Origin: Paenibacillus sp. MAEPY2
GTDB taxonomy: Bacteria; Bacillota; Bacilli; Paenibacillales; Paenibacillaceae
NCBI RefSeq assembly: GCF_000499205.1
Contig: NZ_AWUK01000013.1
Span: forward strand, 310,001-374,000
Direction of reading: 5' to 3'
Length of the DNA: 64,000 nt
Part shown: in pieces, positions 36,815 to 45,839 of the stretch
Position numbering within the stretch: the stretch's first letter is position 1
Layout: every line of letters begins with the position of its first letter
Position numbers and translations under genes: made by a program
The notes under the pieces: model-generated
The model's database searches: none
What the model was told of the DNA's origin: nothing
What the model saw: only the letters and a program-made list of their open reading frames with translations

Positions 36815-37065
36815 TCGTTCACCCGTGTCAGCGTATTGTCAGTCCATAAATCCATGCTTACCTTCCCCTCCAGCAAGTCGGGCCTGCAGGCATAACGAAA
36901 AACCAGGGCTTGCCTTTCCTGCTTGTATTCTACTAAGACGTGCTGCTCTTCTTCGAATGTCAAGGCCGACATCCGGGAATTAAACTCTGCGACTTGTTCT
37001 GAAACATAATTACAGAAGCTGCCGGAGCATGGGTCAAGGCTGTGGTCACATCCAAACATCACCAT
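36811..37065 (-). CDS. Uncharacterised 84-aa protein coupled to hepT
   Basis: I do not recognise this protein. It is soluble, begins MVMFGCDHSLDPCSGSFCNY with three early cysteines, and has a central charged stretch. Its stop overlaps the hepT start, so hepT may depend on its translation. A weak GGTGA precedes the ATG. It may have a role in the prenyl or quinone pathway, but nothing in the sequence proves that. Confidence 0.55.
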   Translation of the reverse strand: MVMFGCDHSLDPCSGSFCNYVSEQVAEFNSRMSALTFEEEQHVLVEYKQERQALVFRYACRPDLLEGKVSMDLWTDNTLTRVNE

Positions 37066-37149
37066 CAGCGCTCACCAATACCCCGGGATTCAGGGATGGT
37101 CAAGAAAACCCTACACTTCATCAGCAGATCAATGTGTAAGGAACTCCAC

Positions 37150-37767
37150 CTATCCCCGTTCATCCGGTTCTCCCCACCTTGTAAACAGTTGATGTGGGAT
37201 GCGCAGGCTATCGAGCACTTTACCCACCAGGAATAGAATCAACTCGTCCATCGTCTGGGGTTTGTAATAAAAAGCGGGCATGGCCGGTATCATTCGGACA
37301 CCGAGCCTGGAAAGCTTCAGCATATTCTCCAGATGGATCGCATGCAGCGGCGTCTCGCGCGGCACCAGAATCAGTGTTCTTCCCTCTTTCATCATGACAT
37401 CGGCAGCCCGGGACATCAGATTGTCCGACGCCCCTTGTGCGATGGATGAAAGAGTACCCATGGAGCATGGCATGATAATCATGCCTTCGGCCAGGAAAGA
37501 ACCACTTGCGATGGAGGCACCAATATCACTAACGGGATGATAGATCAGGGAACCCGCACGACCGCCGAATTTTTCTTCCAGCACACGGTCCCGGTTCGTA
37601 ACATCCCAGTCCATTTCTTCTTTCAATACACGCCAGCCAGCATTGGATATCACCAAATGCACGGTGTATTCCAGGTCAAGCAGCGTTTCTATTAATCTGA
37701 TGCCATATATACTTCCACTGGCCCCGGTAATTCCGACAACAAGTCGTTTATTGTCCGGTTGCTGCAT
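37150..37767 (-). CDS. UbiX-like flavin prenyltransferase
   Basis: UbiX-family enzymes prenylate FMN to make the cofactor of UbiD-type decarboxylases. The 205-residue flavoprotein shows VVGITGASGSIYGIRL at the N-terminus, FLAEGMIIMPCSMGTLSSIA and LVPRETPLHAIHLENML. It lies between ubiA and hepT in the quinone side-chain cluster. A UbiD partner is not in this window. This pairing is used in the futalosine menaquinone route, but it could also serve another decarboxylase. Confidence 0.88.
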   Translation of the reverse strand: MQQPDNKRLVVGITGASGSIYGIRLIETLLDLEYTVHLVISNAGWRVLKEEMDWDVTNRDRVLEEKFGGRAGSLIYHPVSDIGASIASGSFLAEGMIIMPCSMGTLSSIAQGASDNLMSRAADVMMKEGRTLILVPRETPLHAIHLENMLKLSRLGVRMIPAMPAFYYKPQTMDELILFLVGKVLDSLRIPHQLFTRWGEPDERG

Positions 37768-37769
37768 GT

Positions 37770-38636
37770 TTATTTCACCGCCAGATCAATTAAAGTAAAC
37801 GTAAATACAACTAGGCTCAGCACACTGTTCATCGTGAAGAACGCAGTTTGTACTCGGCTCATGTCATTTGGTGATACGATATAGTGCTCATAGAAAAGAA
37901 TACCATAAGTAATCAGCATCCCTGCACCATACCACCAGCTCAGATCTGTCATCAATAACAATGCTAGAAAGCCAACCGCCGTAATCACATGAAAAACCTT
38001 GGCAATCTGCAATGATTTGTTAAGACCGAAACGAGAAGGTATAGAATGAAGGCCCTCTCCCTGATCGAACTCCAGATCCTGACATGCATAGATGATATCG
38101 AAGCCTGCAGTCCAGAACACAATCGTAACGTACAGCACAACTGCTGTCCAATCCATCGTACCCGTTACAGCTACCCAACCGCCCAGCGGAGCCAGACCGA
38201 TAGTCATCCCAAGAACGATGTGGCATAGCCAAGTGAAACGTTTGGTATATGAATATAATACCAGCATAAATACAGCTATTGGCAACAGCTGCATGGATAA
38301 CACATTAAGGTTGGATGAGGCCCAGAACAAGAGTACAAATGACAATACGATAAAGATAACAACCTCACCGTTTTTCAACAAACCAGCAGGAATTGCTCTC
38401 ATCGCGGTACGAGGATTTTTCTTGTCTATCGCCTGGTCAATCATACGGTTCAACCCAAAAGCTGCGCTCCGTGCACCAATCATGGCCAGTAGTACCCATA
38501 CAATCTGCATCCAGGTCGGGAATGTATCATTTACTACCATGGAACCGAGGATGGCTCCCATAAATGCAAAAGGTAAAGCAAAAAGCGTATGTTCAATCTT
38601 GATCATTTCTAAAAAGATGCGAATTTTCCTAAACAT
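37770..38636 (-). CDS. UbiA-family aromatic prenyltransferase
   Basis: An intramembrane enzyme with about eight to nine helices. The first Asp motif is FGLNRMIDQAIDKKNPRT, and the second site is DIIYACQDLEFDQGEGLHSI. It would attach the polyprenyl chain from HepS/HepT to an aromatic acid; in the futalosine pathway this is MqnP. The start ATG at 38636 follows AAGGAG and overlaps menG by eight bases. 288 residues. Confidence 0.9.
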   Translation of the reverse strand: MFRKIRIFLEMIKIEHTLFALPFAFMGAILGSMVVNDTFPTWMQIVWVLLAMIGARSAAFGLNRMIDQAIDKKNPRTAMRAIPAGLLKNGEVVIFIVLSFVLLFWASSNLNVLSMQLLPIAVFMLVLYSYTKRFTWLCHIVLGMTIGLAPLGGWVAVTGTMDWTAVVLYVTIVFWTAGFDIIYACQDLEFDQGEGLHSIPSRFGLNKSLQIAKVFHVITAVGFLALLLMTDLSWWYGAGMLITYGILFYEHYIVSPNDMSRVQTAFFTMNSVLSLVVFTFTLIDLAVK

Positions 38637-39357
38637 GCTGATTCTCCTTGGTTCCAATATGCAGTGCCGCGATGCCTCCGGTTAGAGGATAGGCCTGCAC
38701 TTGCTGCAATCCGGTTTCTGCGAAAATGTCGGCCAGTTCCTTCCTTCCTGGAAAAAGTGCCAGTGAGTCAGGCAGCCATTTATACTGCTCGTAACGTTTG
38801 GCAAACAATTTGGCAAGGTTCGGTAACACTTGTTCAAAATAAAAATAATAAATGCCTTTAAACGGTTGCCATGTTGGTTTGGACAATTCCAGACACACCA
38901 CCATGCCGCCCGGTTTCACTACACGCTTCATCTCCGACAGAACCTGTCTTAGATCCGGCACATTACGCAGTCCAAATCCAATGGTGACATAATCAAATGA
39001 ATTGTCTTCAAAAGGAAGTGACATCGCATTGCCCTGTACCAGCGTGATTTGTTTTTGTCTATTTACAGCGTTAACCTTGGTTTGTCCAACCTCCAGCATA
39101 TTGCTGCTGAAATCGAGTCCGTGCATGTGACCCGTTTCACTTGCTTCTGCCATCGCGAGCGTCCAGTCACAAGTGCCGCAGCACAAATCGAGCCCGGTAT
39201 CGCCTTTAGACATATTCATCTTCTTCATGGTGAATTTACGCCAAGCTTTGTGCCTGCGGAAACTCAGAATGTCATTCATGACATCATATTTCCCGGCTAT
39301 ACTCTGAAAAACCGAATGGACAAATTCTTCTTTCGGTTTGGTCTCTCCGCTCCCCAT
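38629..39357 (-). CDS. menG: Demethylmenaquinone methyltransferase
   Basis: Last step of menaquinone synthesis, a SAM-dependent C-methyltransferase of 242 residues. VFQSIAGKYDVMNDILSF is the UbiE/MenG N-terminal signature. GLDLCCGTCDWTLAMAE binds SAM. DYVTIGFGLRNVPDLRQVL and the MVVCLELSKPTWQPF segment follow. It is co-transcribed with hepS (15-base gap), as in B. subtilis hepS-menG-hepT. Confidence 0.95.
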   Translation of the reverse strand: MGSGETKPKEEFVHSVFQSIAGKYDVMNDILSFRRHKAWRKFTMKKMNMSKGDTGLDLCCGTCDWTLAMAEASETGHMHGLDFSSNMLEVGQTKVNAVNRQKQITLVQGNAMSLPFEDNSFDYVTIGFGLRNVPDLRQVLSEMKRVVKPGGMVVCLELSKPTWQPFKGIYYFYFEQVLPNLAKLFAKRYEQYKWLPDSLALFPGRKELADIFAETGLQQVQAYPLTGGIAALHIGTKENQHV

Positions 39358-39372
39358 TCGTCTGTCTCCCCC

Positions 39373-40236
39373 TCAATCTTCCCTAACTGCCGCATGTGAA
39401 GGCTGCAAATACGTCAGGTAAGGCTCCAGGATTGCATCGAACTCATCCAGGCCCAGTTGATCTTCCTCGTCTTGCAGCAACAGTTGTATACAGCGTGTAC
39501 ATTCACGAAGCTTGTCCAGCAACAAATCGCCAATCCGATACTTCAGCACCATGCCGCTCCATGCTCTTGCATCCGGCTCGGGCTGGCGCAGCAAATTCCG
39601 CTCGTCATCATTGCCGTACTCGTATATATGCCAGAAGGCATAACTGTGATAAAAGTTCTGTTCGTCATTCATCCGCCGCAGCTCTTCCATGATTGCTTCG
39701 CAGCAGCTGAATTCGGCCAGCAGATTGTTCCATAACGACGCTTCGTTATCGCGGATCATGCCTGTAAAAGAAAGAAACAGCTGCATCTTCAGCTGTATTG
39801 TTTCACGCAAGTATTCTTCAGCCGAAACGAGAAGCTTTTTCATCCGTTCATACAGCGTCATTTTGCGTGCATTCACTTCGGATACAGCACCACTAAGTTT
39901 GCCGATCATTTCAATTTTGCCTGCATGGGCAAGCAACTGATAGAAACGGCTACTGAAATAATCTCCGGCAAGCACGTTCAGCTGGCGTGAACGCATCTCC
40001 AGTTCTCTACGCTCTCCAGAGATCGTATCGATTCGATCATGCGTATCCATGGCCAACTGAACGAGCGAGGTTGCGAGAGCGTATAGCTCATCATGCACCT
40101 TTTCGTCTGTGCGGCCCACAAATACCTGCAGCAGACGAGCCCGGCTATCCGGAAATGATGGGATTTCCGTATGTTGTCGAATCATGTCGTAATCCGTATA
40201 TTTCTTTGCTAGTTGGGGTACGCGATATGAATTCAT
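39373..40236 (-). CDS. hepS: Heptaprenyl diphosphate synthase component I
   Basis: The non-catalytic partner of HepT. The 287-residue helical protein matches the family in size and place (hepS-menG order). It has LAGDYFSSRFYQLLAHAGKI, which resembles the YxxxRFY/L motif of HepS. The start at 40236 has GGAGGCTGAGA upstream; earlier residues would come from non-coding DNA. Confidence 0.88.
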   Translation of the reverse strand: MNSYRVPQLAKKYTDYDMIRQHTEIPSFPDSRARLLQVFVGRTDEKVHDELYALATSLVQLAMDTHDRIDTISGERRELEMRSRQLNVLAGDYFSSRFYQLLAHAGKIEMIGKLSGAVSEVNARKMTLYERMKKLLVSAEEYLRETIQLKMQLFLSFTGMIRDNEASLWNNLLAEFSCCEAIMEELRRMNDEQNFYHSYAFWHIYEYGNDDERNLLRQPEPDARAWSGMVLKYRIGDLLLDKLRECTRCIQLLLQDEEDQLGLDEFDAILEPYLTYLQPSHAAVRED

Positions 40237-40337
40237 TCTCAGCCTCCGAGCATTTGCATTGTTAAACCTTTTCTGCACTACAATCTTATATATTATAGCA
40301 TATGTTTATCGGGCACGCACTGAATCCTGCTATTCTA

Positions 40338-40889
40338 TTACCCCTGACTTGACATTTCGAATTGCTTCTTCCAAAGTTCGGTCTCCATCATGTGAAACCA
40401 GTCCTTCAATTCATCGGAGAGGATCGGGCTTTTCCAGTCTCGAAGCGTTTCGATCGCATACATCGGCCACTCCCCACGCCGAATATCGGCAGCGAGCAGC
40501 AAATGCCTTTTATGAAGCCATTCATCCTCAGCCATTACACGCAGCATCACCTGGTCCACGTTATCCAGGCTTCGAAAGCCAAGATCAGCCACAGCAGCCA
40601 TATTACCATAGATTTCGGTGTAACTTGTGTCGGTTCCGGTAACCTTTAGGTCAAGCGTCAAAATGGATCGTTTCCATTCCACTCTGGCAATCGGTGTGGA
40701 AAGTTTTAAGGTACTCAGCACGTCCACCAGATTGTCTTCCGTTAGCTGGAATGGATGCCTCGCGGCAGAAACGGGTTGTACGTTTTCACCGCCCAAGGTA
40801 CGCATATGTAAGGTTTGTATGGCAACAAGCAGAAGGACCGCCGCAACCGTTGCCAGCAGTGAAGCAGTCACGATCATCCGCGGTTTCAT
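40338..40889 (-). CDS. Uncharacterised membrane-anchored 183-aa protein
   Basis: The N-terminus MKPRMIVTASLLATVAAVLL is one membrane helix, followed by about 150 extracytoplasmic residues rich in Trp, Asp and Leu. No lipobox or known domain is seen. The start has GGGAGG at six bases. It lies between mtrB and hepS, where B. subtilis has no gene, so it is an accessory insertion. Function unknown. Confidence 0.6.
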   Translation of the reverse strand: MKPRMIVTASLLATVAAVLLLVAIQTLHMRTLGGENVQPVSAARHPFQLTEDNLVDVLSTLKLSTPIARVEWKRSILTLDLKVTGTDTSYTEIYGNMAAVADLGFRSLDNVDQVMLRVMAEDEWLHKRHLLLAADIRRGEWPMYAIETLRDWKSPILSDELKDWFHMMETELWKKQFEMSSQG

Positions 40890-40987
40890 AAATGCCTCCC
40901 TGCCCTTACCTGTTAGTGTAGTCTGTCCGGTAAAGGCTCATACCTCATTGTACAATGAAAAAAAGCAGGCTATGCCTGCAATTTTCA

Positions 40988-41209
40988 TTATTCCGACTGA
41001 ATCTGTCCATGCTTGGTGATCAGCGTGGCTTTTCCACGGATTTTAATGGCGGAAGTATGATTGGTAAATTGGGCAAACATGACTTCTCCCTTATCCAGCT
41101 TCTCCGTATGGTGGAAACGGGTATCCTGACCTCGGGTTAAGCCAATGACCTGGACACCATTTTCTTCCGCCTTAATGACGATATAATCACTGCCGGTTGG
41201 ATGATCCAT
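40988..41209 (-). CDS. mtrB: Trp RNA-binding attenuation protein TRAP
   Basis: TRAP forms an 11-subunit ring that, when bound to tryptophan, wraps trp leader RNA. The 73-residue protein matches B. subtilis MtrB closely: [32 protein letters not shown] and [11 protein letters not shown]. Lysines in TEKLDKG and the Lys/Arg in AIKIRG correspond to the RNA-contacting residues. ATG 41209 lies nine bases after GGAGAGGGG. The longer frame starts inside the promoter. In B. subtilis mtrB is preceded by folE; here folE is missing and a 53-residue gene is in its place. Confidence 0.95.
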   Translation of the reverse strand: MDHPTGSDYIVIKAEENGVQVIGLTRGQDTRFHHTEKLDKGEVMFAQFTNHTSAIKIRGKATLITKHGQIQSE

Positions 41210-41243
41210 CACGCACATCCCCTCTCCTTGTTCAATAGCGTTA

Positions 41244-41272
41244 ATGATGATAAAGATTGTTTCATTTGTCAA
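41244..41272 (-). promoter_or_regulatory. Possible promoter of mtrB
   Basis: TTGACA (41272-41267), 17-base spacer, CATCAT (41249-41244). The -35 box is perfect and the -10 is weak. Confidence 0.45.
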
Positions 41273-41356
41273 CCAGCCCTTATATGAATAGAGCGCAATA
41301 ATCTGTTACCGCCGGGTCATACTACAAGTTATCCAGCTACAGAAAGGAGAGTCACG

Positions 41357-41518
41357 TTGAAGTACACCCCCGCAGACCTGACAGACGAGCATATTCACCA
41401 GTTAAAGGAAATTGAACAGCATCTGTCTTCAGCTGCCGGAGAAGAACTCATTCTGATTGCCTATGCACAGCAGCCGGATGAGCCAGAGCCTTTGGACAGC
41501 AGGAAGAAAGATGATTAA
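41357..41518 (+). CDS. Small 53-aa acidic protein
   Basis: A short plus-strand gene with TTG start at 41357, five bases after AGGAGAG. The protein is acidic, begins MKYTPADLTDEHIHQLKEIE and ends in a charged DSRKKDD tail. It ends just before a bidirectional terminator shared with hbs. It stands where folE lies in B. subtilis. I do not recognise it. Confidence 0.55.
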   Translation: MKYTPADLTDEHIHQLKEIEQHLSSAAGEELILIAYAQQPDEPEPLDSRKKDD

Positions 41519-41527
41519 AAGACAAAA

Positions 41528-41559
41528 GAAAAGGCCGTGAACAAGTCACGGTCTTTTTG
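41528..41559. terminator. Bidirectional terminator between the 53-aa gene and hbs
   Basis: Stem AAAGGCCGTGA / TCACGGTCTTT with a five-base loop and T runs on both strands. Confidence 0.88.
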
Positions 41560-41584
41560 TCGACATATGGAATATGTAGAAATC

Positions 41585-41857
41585 TTATTTAATTCCGTCT
41601 TTGAGCGCTTTACCTGGTTTGAATGCAGGAATTTTGCTCGCAGGAATTTCGATTTCTTCACCTGTTTGCGGGTTGCGTCCTTTACGTGCAGAGCGCTCGC
41701 GAACTTCGAAGTTCCCAAAACCAACCAATTGTACTTTGTCTCCGCTTTGAAGAGCCTCAGAGATTGCTTCGAATACGGCATCAACCGCTTTCGTTACATC
41801 CTTTTTGGACAATTCAGTCGCTTCGGACACGTGTGTAATCAAGTCTGATTTGTTCAT
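41585..41857 (-). CDS. hbs: DNA-binding protein HU
   Basis: The nucleoid protein HU. The 90-residue protein shows [20 protein letters not shown] at the start, then [21 protein letters not shown] as the beta-arm that wraps DNA, and [12 protein letters not shown] at the end. AGGAGG is nine bases before the ATG at 41857, so the longer frame to 41935 is not used. A TTGTGT-17-TATAAA promoter may lie at 41909-41937. Confidence 0.97.
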   Translation of the reverse strand: MNKSDLITHVSEATELSKKDVTKAVDAVFEAISEALQSGDKVQLVGFGNFEVRERSARKGRNPQTGEEIEIPASKIPAFKPGKALKDGIK

Positions 41858-42076
41858 TTGTTTTTCACCTCCTGAATCAATGTCCTGAATGTTATACTGT
41901 GTTTCCGTTTTATAGCGAAATATACGTTCATACACAAAAAATCTACGTACATCTTGAGCGTGATGAACACAAATCTCGGCCTGCGGTCAACAGTCATTTT
42001 CGGCAGAATGTCGCCTGAAACCAAGGGTGTTCCAGACGCCGAACAAATTTTATACTAATACAGACAGCACACAATT

Positions 42077-43063
42077 TCAAGTGCGGTTGCGGTTTAACAC
42101 GTAAAATGTAACCGCCAGGGCAAGCACGAGCACCCCACCTTTTACAATATCATGCGTGAAATATTGAACATTCATCATCGTTAAACCGTTCACCAGTACA
42201 CCAATTAGAACGGAGCCAATGAATGTTCCAATGACGTTCGGCTTGCCTGCACCAAATACAGAGAAACCGACAAACACAGCAGCTACGGATTCCATTAACA
42301 ACGGAGAACCTGCATCAATTTGTCCTGAGCCTACTTTGGAGGCATAGATAATACCACCGATTGCAGCAAACACTCCAGCAGCTACATAGGCGAGTGTACG
42401 CACCTTTTTTACCTTGATGCCGGATAGACGTGCAGCTTCCTCATTACCTCCAGTAACGTACATCTGGCGCCCATACTTCGTATAGGTCAAAAAGATATGC
42501 ACACCGATCACCGCAATGAGCAGCAGAATAACCGAAATCGGCATTCCCAGCCATTTTCCCTGCCCAAGCTGCAGGAATGTGGGGTCCATCTCTCCGGCTG
42601 CCTTGCTTCCGTCAGGGAATTGCATATGGTTATAGATCGTGTAGCCTTGAGCATACGTTTTGTGAATTCCACCAATGATGTACATCGTGGCAAGTGTAGC
42701 CAGCAGATCCGGGATACGGAGTTTCACGATCAGCAAAGCATTAAGCCAACCAATTACAGCCCCAATGATTAGAGGGACAATAATGACAACGGCCAGCGGC
42801 TGCTGGTACCAAATCATTAACGAAGCAGTAACGACAGTGGTTAGCGAGACAGTTGCCCCCACCGAGAGGTCAAATCCATCTACAATGAGAGATAAGGTAA
42901 CACCGATAGCCACAAATGTCACAATGGAGATAGAACCCAAAATATCAGTCAAGTTACTGTACGTAAAGAAATAAGGCAATTTAATACCGAAAAATGCAAT
43001 AACACCAATAATAACGATAATCGCACCATAACGGAACGCAAAATCTAATGATTTATCCTTCAT
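42077..43063 (-). CDS. Simple-sugar ABC transporter permease (RbsC-like)
   Basis: A polytopic permease of 328 residues with about nine helices (for example YGAIIVIIGVIAFFGIKLPY and LSLIVDGFDLSVGATVSL). The DLSVG and EEAARLSGIKV motifs mark the carbohydrate-uptake-2 family. Its start overlaps the ATPase gene by 4 bases. It probably moves a pentose or another monosaccharide across the membrane; substrate not determined. Confidence 0.92.
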   Translation of the reverse strand: MKDKSLDFAFRYGAIIVIIGVIAFFGIKLPYFFTYSNLTDILGSISIVTFVAIGVTLSLIVDGFDLSVGATVSLTTVVTASLMIWYQQPLAVVIIVPLIIGAVIGWLNALLIVKLRIPDLLATLATMYIIGGIHKTYAQGYTIYNHMQFPDGSKAAGEMDPTFLQLGQGKWLGMPISVILLLIAVIGVHIFLTYTKYGRQMYVTGGNEEAARLSGIKVKKVRTLAYVAAGVFAAIGGIIYASKVGSGQIDAGSPLLMESVAAVFVGFSVFGAGKPNVIGTFIGSVLIGVLVNGLTMMNVQYFTHDIVKGGVLVLALAVTFYVLNRNRT

Positions 43064-44577
43064 GCTTCCACCTCTTGTCCACCGCTTGCGTAGTATAGCA
43101 GCTGTTCTTGGTTAGTCTCGCCTCGTTTAAATTCTTTTACGATGGTCCCTTCACACATAACTGCGATCCGGTCACCGATACCCAATCCTTCATCCAATTC
43201 ACATGTAAAATAGATCACGGCTTTGCCAGCCAAAGCCAGTTCGTTAATGATGCGAAAAATGTCACTTTTGGCGCCGATATCGACACCTTTTGTCGGCTCA
43301 TCAAAGATAAAGACGTCTGCGTCCGCATTCAACCATTTACCGATGGCCACCTTTTGCTGGTTGCCGCCGCTTAAATACTTCACTTCCTGCCGCACTGACG
43401 ATGTTTTAATACCGAGCTGCTGTACCAAAGATTCCGCATTCTCACGCTCGCGCTTTCGGCTTACAAAGCCTAATTTGCTGAGACGTCCAAGCAAGGGAAG
43501 GCTCAAATTCCGTTCAACGTTTTCCTCAATCAGAATCCCCTGTTTCCGTCGTTCCTCAGGCACTGAGACAATGCCCAGAGCCGCGGCGTCAGCAGGTTGG
43601 GAAAGGTGAAGTTCACGATGGTTAAGTCGAATCTCTCCACTCTCTAGCCGATCTGCACCAATCAACAAGCGGGAGCATTCCGTTTTCCCCGCACCTACAA
43701 GCCCTACCACAGCAAGCACTTCGCCACGACGAACAGACAGATCCACACCCTTGACCCGGACTCCCCGCTGAAGTCCCCGTGCTTCCAGCAGCACTTCACC
43801 GAGCGGTGCTTCTGTCTTGGGGAACTCTTCCTCAAACGCTTTTCCGAGCATCTGCGTCACCAGATCATTGATCGTAAGCTCCTGTGCCTCACCCGTAAAC
43901 ACATGTTGTCCATCTCTCATAACGGTAACGCGATCACAGTGACTTGTAACTTCCGGAAGACGGTGAGTAATGAAAATACATGCCACTCCGCGTTCTTTCA
44001 ACAAATGTACGATTCGGAAAAAAGCATCCGTTTCTTCCTGGCTCAGCGGCGCAGTCGGTTCGTCAAAAATAATGACCTTGGCATCCTGAATCAGAATACG
44101 TGCAAGTAGTATCATCTGCTTCTCCGCGAGGGTCAGGTCAGCTACTTTTTTGTGCACGGATATGCTCGCTCCCAACTGCTGCAGAGCTTCAGCTGCACGC
44201 TGTTGCAGTTTCCGCGGACTTTTCCACCAACCTCCGGCAGGGGATGCCAATTGATCCAGCATAATATTCTCGGCAGCTGTCAATTGGGGTACCAGTGCAG
44301 CATCCACCTCCTGGTACACACAGTGAATACCACTCGCTTTGGCATCTCCTGGTGAATTCAGATGAAGAGTTTGCCCACTTAACCGGATGGTGCCCTGATC
44401 CAATTGATAGGCACCTGAAAGAATTTTCATCAAAGTGCTCTTACCGGCACCATTCGCACCAAGCAGCGCATGAATTTCCCCACCTTTGACGGAGAACTCT
44501 ACATCTTTCAGTGCCGGAATGCCTGCGAACTGCTTGTGGACATGTTCCATTTGAAGCAGAATCGGTGCAGTACTCAT
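43060..44577 (-). CDS. Sugar ABC transporter duplicated ATPase (RbsA/MglA-like)
   Basis: A 505-residue protein with two ABC domains. First: GANGAGKSTLMKILSG and IIFDEPTAPLSQEE. Second: GLVGAGKTECSRLLIGADRL with LSGGNQQKVAIGKWL and FIFDEPTKGVDIGAKS. The second domain has the degenerate Walker A typical of CUT2 ATPases. The ATG at 44577 follows GGAGG at five bases; the longer frame is unsupported. A hairpin separates it from the binding-protein gene upstream. Confidence 0.93.
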   Translation of the reverse strand: MSTAPILLQMEHVHKQFAGIPALKDVEFSVKGGEIHALLGANGAGKSTLMKILSGAYQLDQGTIRLSGQTLHLNSPGDAKASGIHCVYQEVDAALVPQLTAAENIMLDQLASPAGGWWKSPRKLQQRAAEALQQLGASISVHKKVADLTLAEKQMILLARILIQDAKVIIFDEPTAPLSQEETDAFFRIVHLLKERGVACIFITHRLPEVTSHCDRVTVMRDGQHVFTGEAQELTINDLVTQMLGKAFEEEFPKTEAPLGEVLLEARGLQRGVRVKGVDLSVRRGEVLAVVGLVGAGKTECSRLLIGADRLESGEIRLNHRELHLSQPADAAALGIVSVPEERRKQGILIEENVERNLSLPLLGRLSKLGFVSRKRERENAESLVQQLGIKTSSVRQEVKYLSGGNQQKVAIGKWLNADADVFIFDEPTKGVDIGAKSDIFRIINELALAGKAVIYFTCELDEGLGIGDRIAVMCEGTIVKEFKRGETNQEQLLYYASGGQEVEA

Positions 44578-44649
44578 GACACAAACCTCCAATCGCTCCC
44601 CTCTGGGAGTATCACTATTCTCAAGTCGTTTTATTTTCATCTTGGTTAG

Positions 44650-44672
44650 AAAAAACGCGCCTTGCGGCGCGC
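44650..44672 (-). terminator. GC-rich partial terminator between binding-protein and ATPase genes
   Basis: CGCGCC-GCAA-GGCGCG followed by six Ts, 16 bases after the binding-protein stop. It probably lowers expression of the ATPase and permease relative to the binding protein. Confidence 0.82.
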
Positions 44673-44686
44673 CTCGTTACGCTGCT

Positions 44687-45784
44687 TTATTTAGCAGTAA
44701 CTCCGTATTCTGACATCCAATCCTTGATTCCCTGTGTACTTCCTCCCCAGCCCTCAACGTACTCGGACAGCTCTGAAGTGGAGATTTGTTTGTCAGGCAG
44801 CGCATCACGCTGTACATACACCGGATTAAGAACCACTTGATCCTCTGTCTCATCCCCATTCAGCTTCTGGTACGCATAACGAACCTGAACACGCCCAATG
44901 TCTGTAGGATCAACGGCGGCAGAAGCCACCCAAGGGTTTTTCGGATCCTGGATCATCTGCAAATCTTCATCACTCATGTCAATACCGTATACCTTGATCT
45001 CGTCACGTCCTGCTTGCTGAATAGCACGCGCTGCACCTTTGGCGAACTCATCCCATGCAGTCCATACCGCTGTAATTTCACCTTTTGGATATTGTTTCAG
45101 AATCGCTTCCATTTTGGCTTGTGTATCCAGCGCCGGATTCTGTGCTGAACCAAACGTTGCAATCTCCTTGATGTCCGGGTTCTCTTTCAAGAACTTGCCA
45201 TAAGCAACCTGACGACGTTCCATTGGCGCAAAGCCAGCAACCCATACTTTTACGATGTTGCCTTGTCCATTAATATCTTTTTTCATTTGCTCCAGCGTAA
45301 GCTCAGCCATCTTCTGATCATCTTGGGACAAGACTGTTGCTCCCGGAACACTAATGTCTGCATCGAACACAACAACCGGAATGTTTTGTTCTACTGCTTT
45401 TTTCACGCCAGGCTCCAGCAAGGAATCCCCGTGATCCGTCAGAATAGCATCGAACTTCTGGTTAATTGCGCTATCGAGCAACGATACCATTTTGGCTTTA
45501 TCATTATCGGCGACAAACGTAGTCAGTTCTCCACCGAATTTTTCGATTTCTTCTTTAACCCCTTGCACATATTGCTGCGAGAACGTACCTGTGTTAAATT
45601 CCATAATCAATGCAATGCGTTTTCCACTGAGTGGACCTGTTACTGCTTCAGTTTGAGGCTTGTCCTCTGTCGTGCCAGAAGCTGTAGTTGAAGCAGGCTC
45701 TTTTTTAATTCCGCAAGCGGACAGCGCCAATGTAAATACAAGCAGCACACTCAACCATACCCATTTTGTATCTTTCCTTCTCAT
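44687..45784 (-). CDS. Sugar-binding lipoprotein of an ABC transporter
   Basis: Exported lipoprotein: signal MRRKDTKWVWLSVLLVFTLA with lipobox LSAC (Cys at residue 24). The mature part is a type I periplasmic-binding fold of the RbsB family (LSGKRIALIMEFNTGTFSQQ at the first strand, DAILTDHGDSLLEPGVKKAV and YGIDMSDEDLQMI). 365 residues. First gene of the three-gene operon and probably the most abundant product. The ligand is not predictable beyond a sugar. Confidence 0.92.
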   Translation of the reverse strand: MRRKDTKWVWLSVLLVFTLALSACGIKKEPASTTASGTTEDKPQTEAVTGPLSGKRIALIMEFNTGTFSQQYVQGVKEEIEKFGGELTTFVADNDKAKMVSLLDSAINQKFDAILTDHGDSLLEPGVKKAVEQNIPVVVFDADISVPGATVLSQDDQKMAELTLEQMKKDINGQGNIVKVWVAGFAPMERRQVAYGKFLKENPDIKEIATFGSAQNPALDTQAKMEAILKQYPKGEITAVWTAWDEFAKGAARAIQQAGRDEIKVYGIDMSDEDLQMIQDPKNPWVASAAVDPTDIGRVQVRYAYQKLNGDETEDQVVLNPVYVQRDALPDKQISTSELSEYVEGWGGSTQGIKDWMSEYGVTAK

Positions 45785-45810
45785 CTCTTTCTCCCCCTGT
45801 TCACACTCTC

Positions 45811-45826
45811 TGTGATCTCGATCACA
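45811..45826. promoter_or_regulatory. Palindromic operator of the sugar transporter operon
   Basis: TGTGATCTCGATCACA has perfect 7-base arms and matches the CRP/FNR-family site TGTGA-N6-TCACA. It lies about +8 to +23 from the predicted start, which favours repression or roadblock. Confidence 0.6.
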
Positions 45827-45839
45827 ATCGTTGAATATT

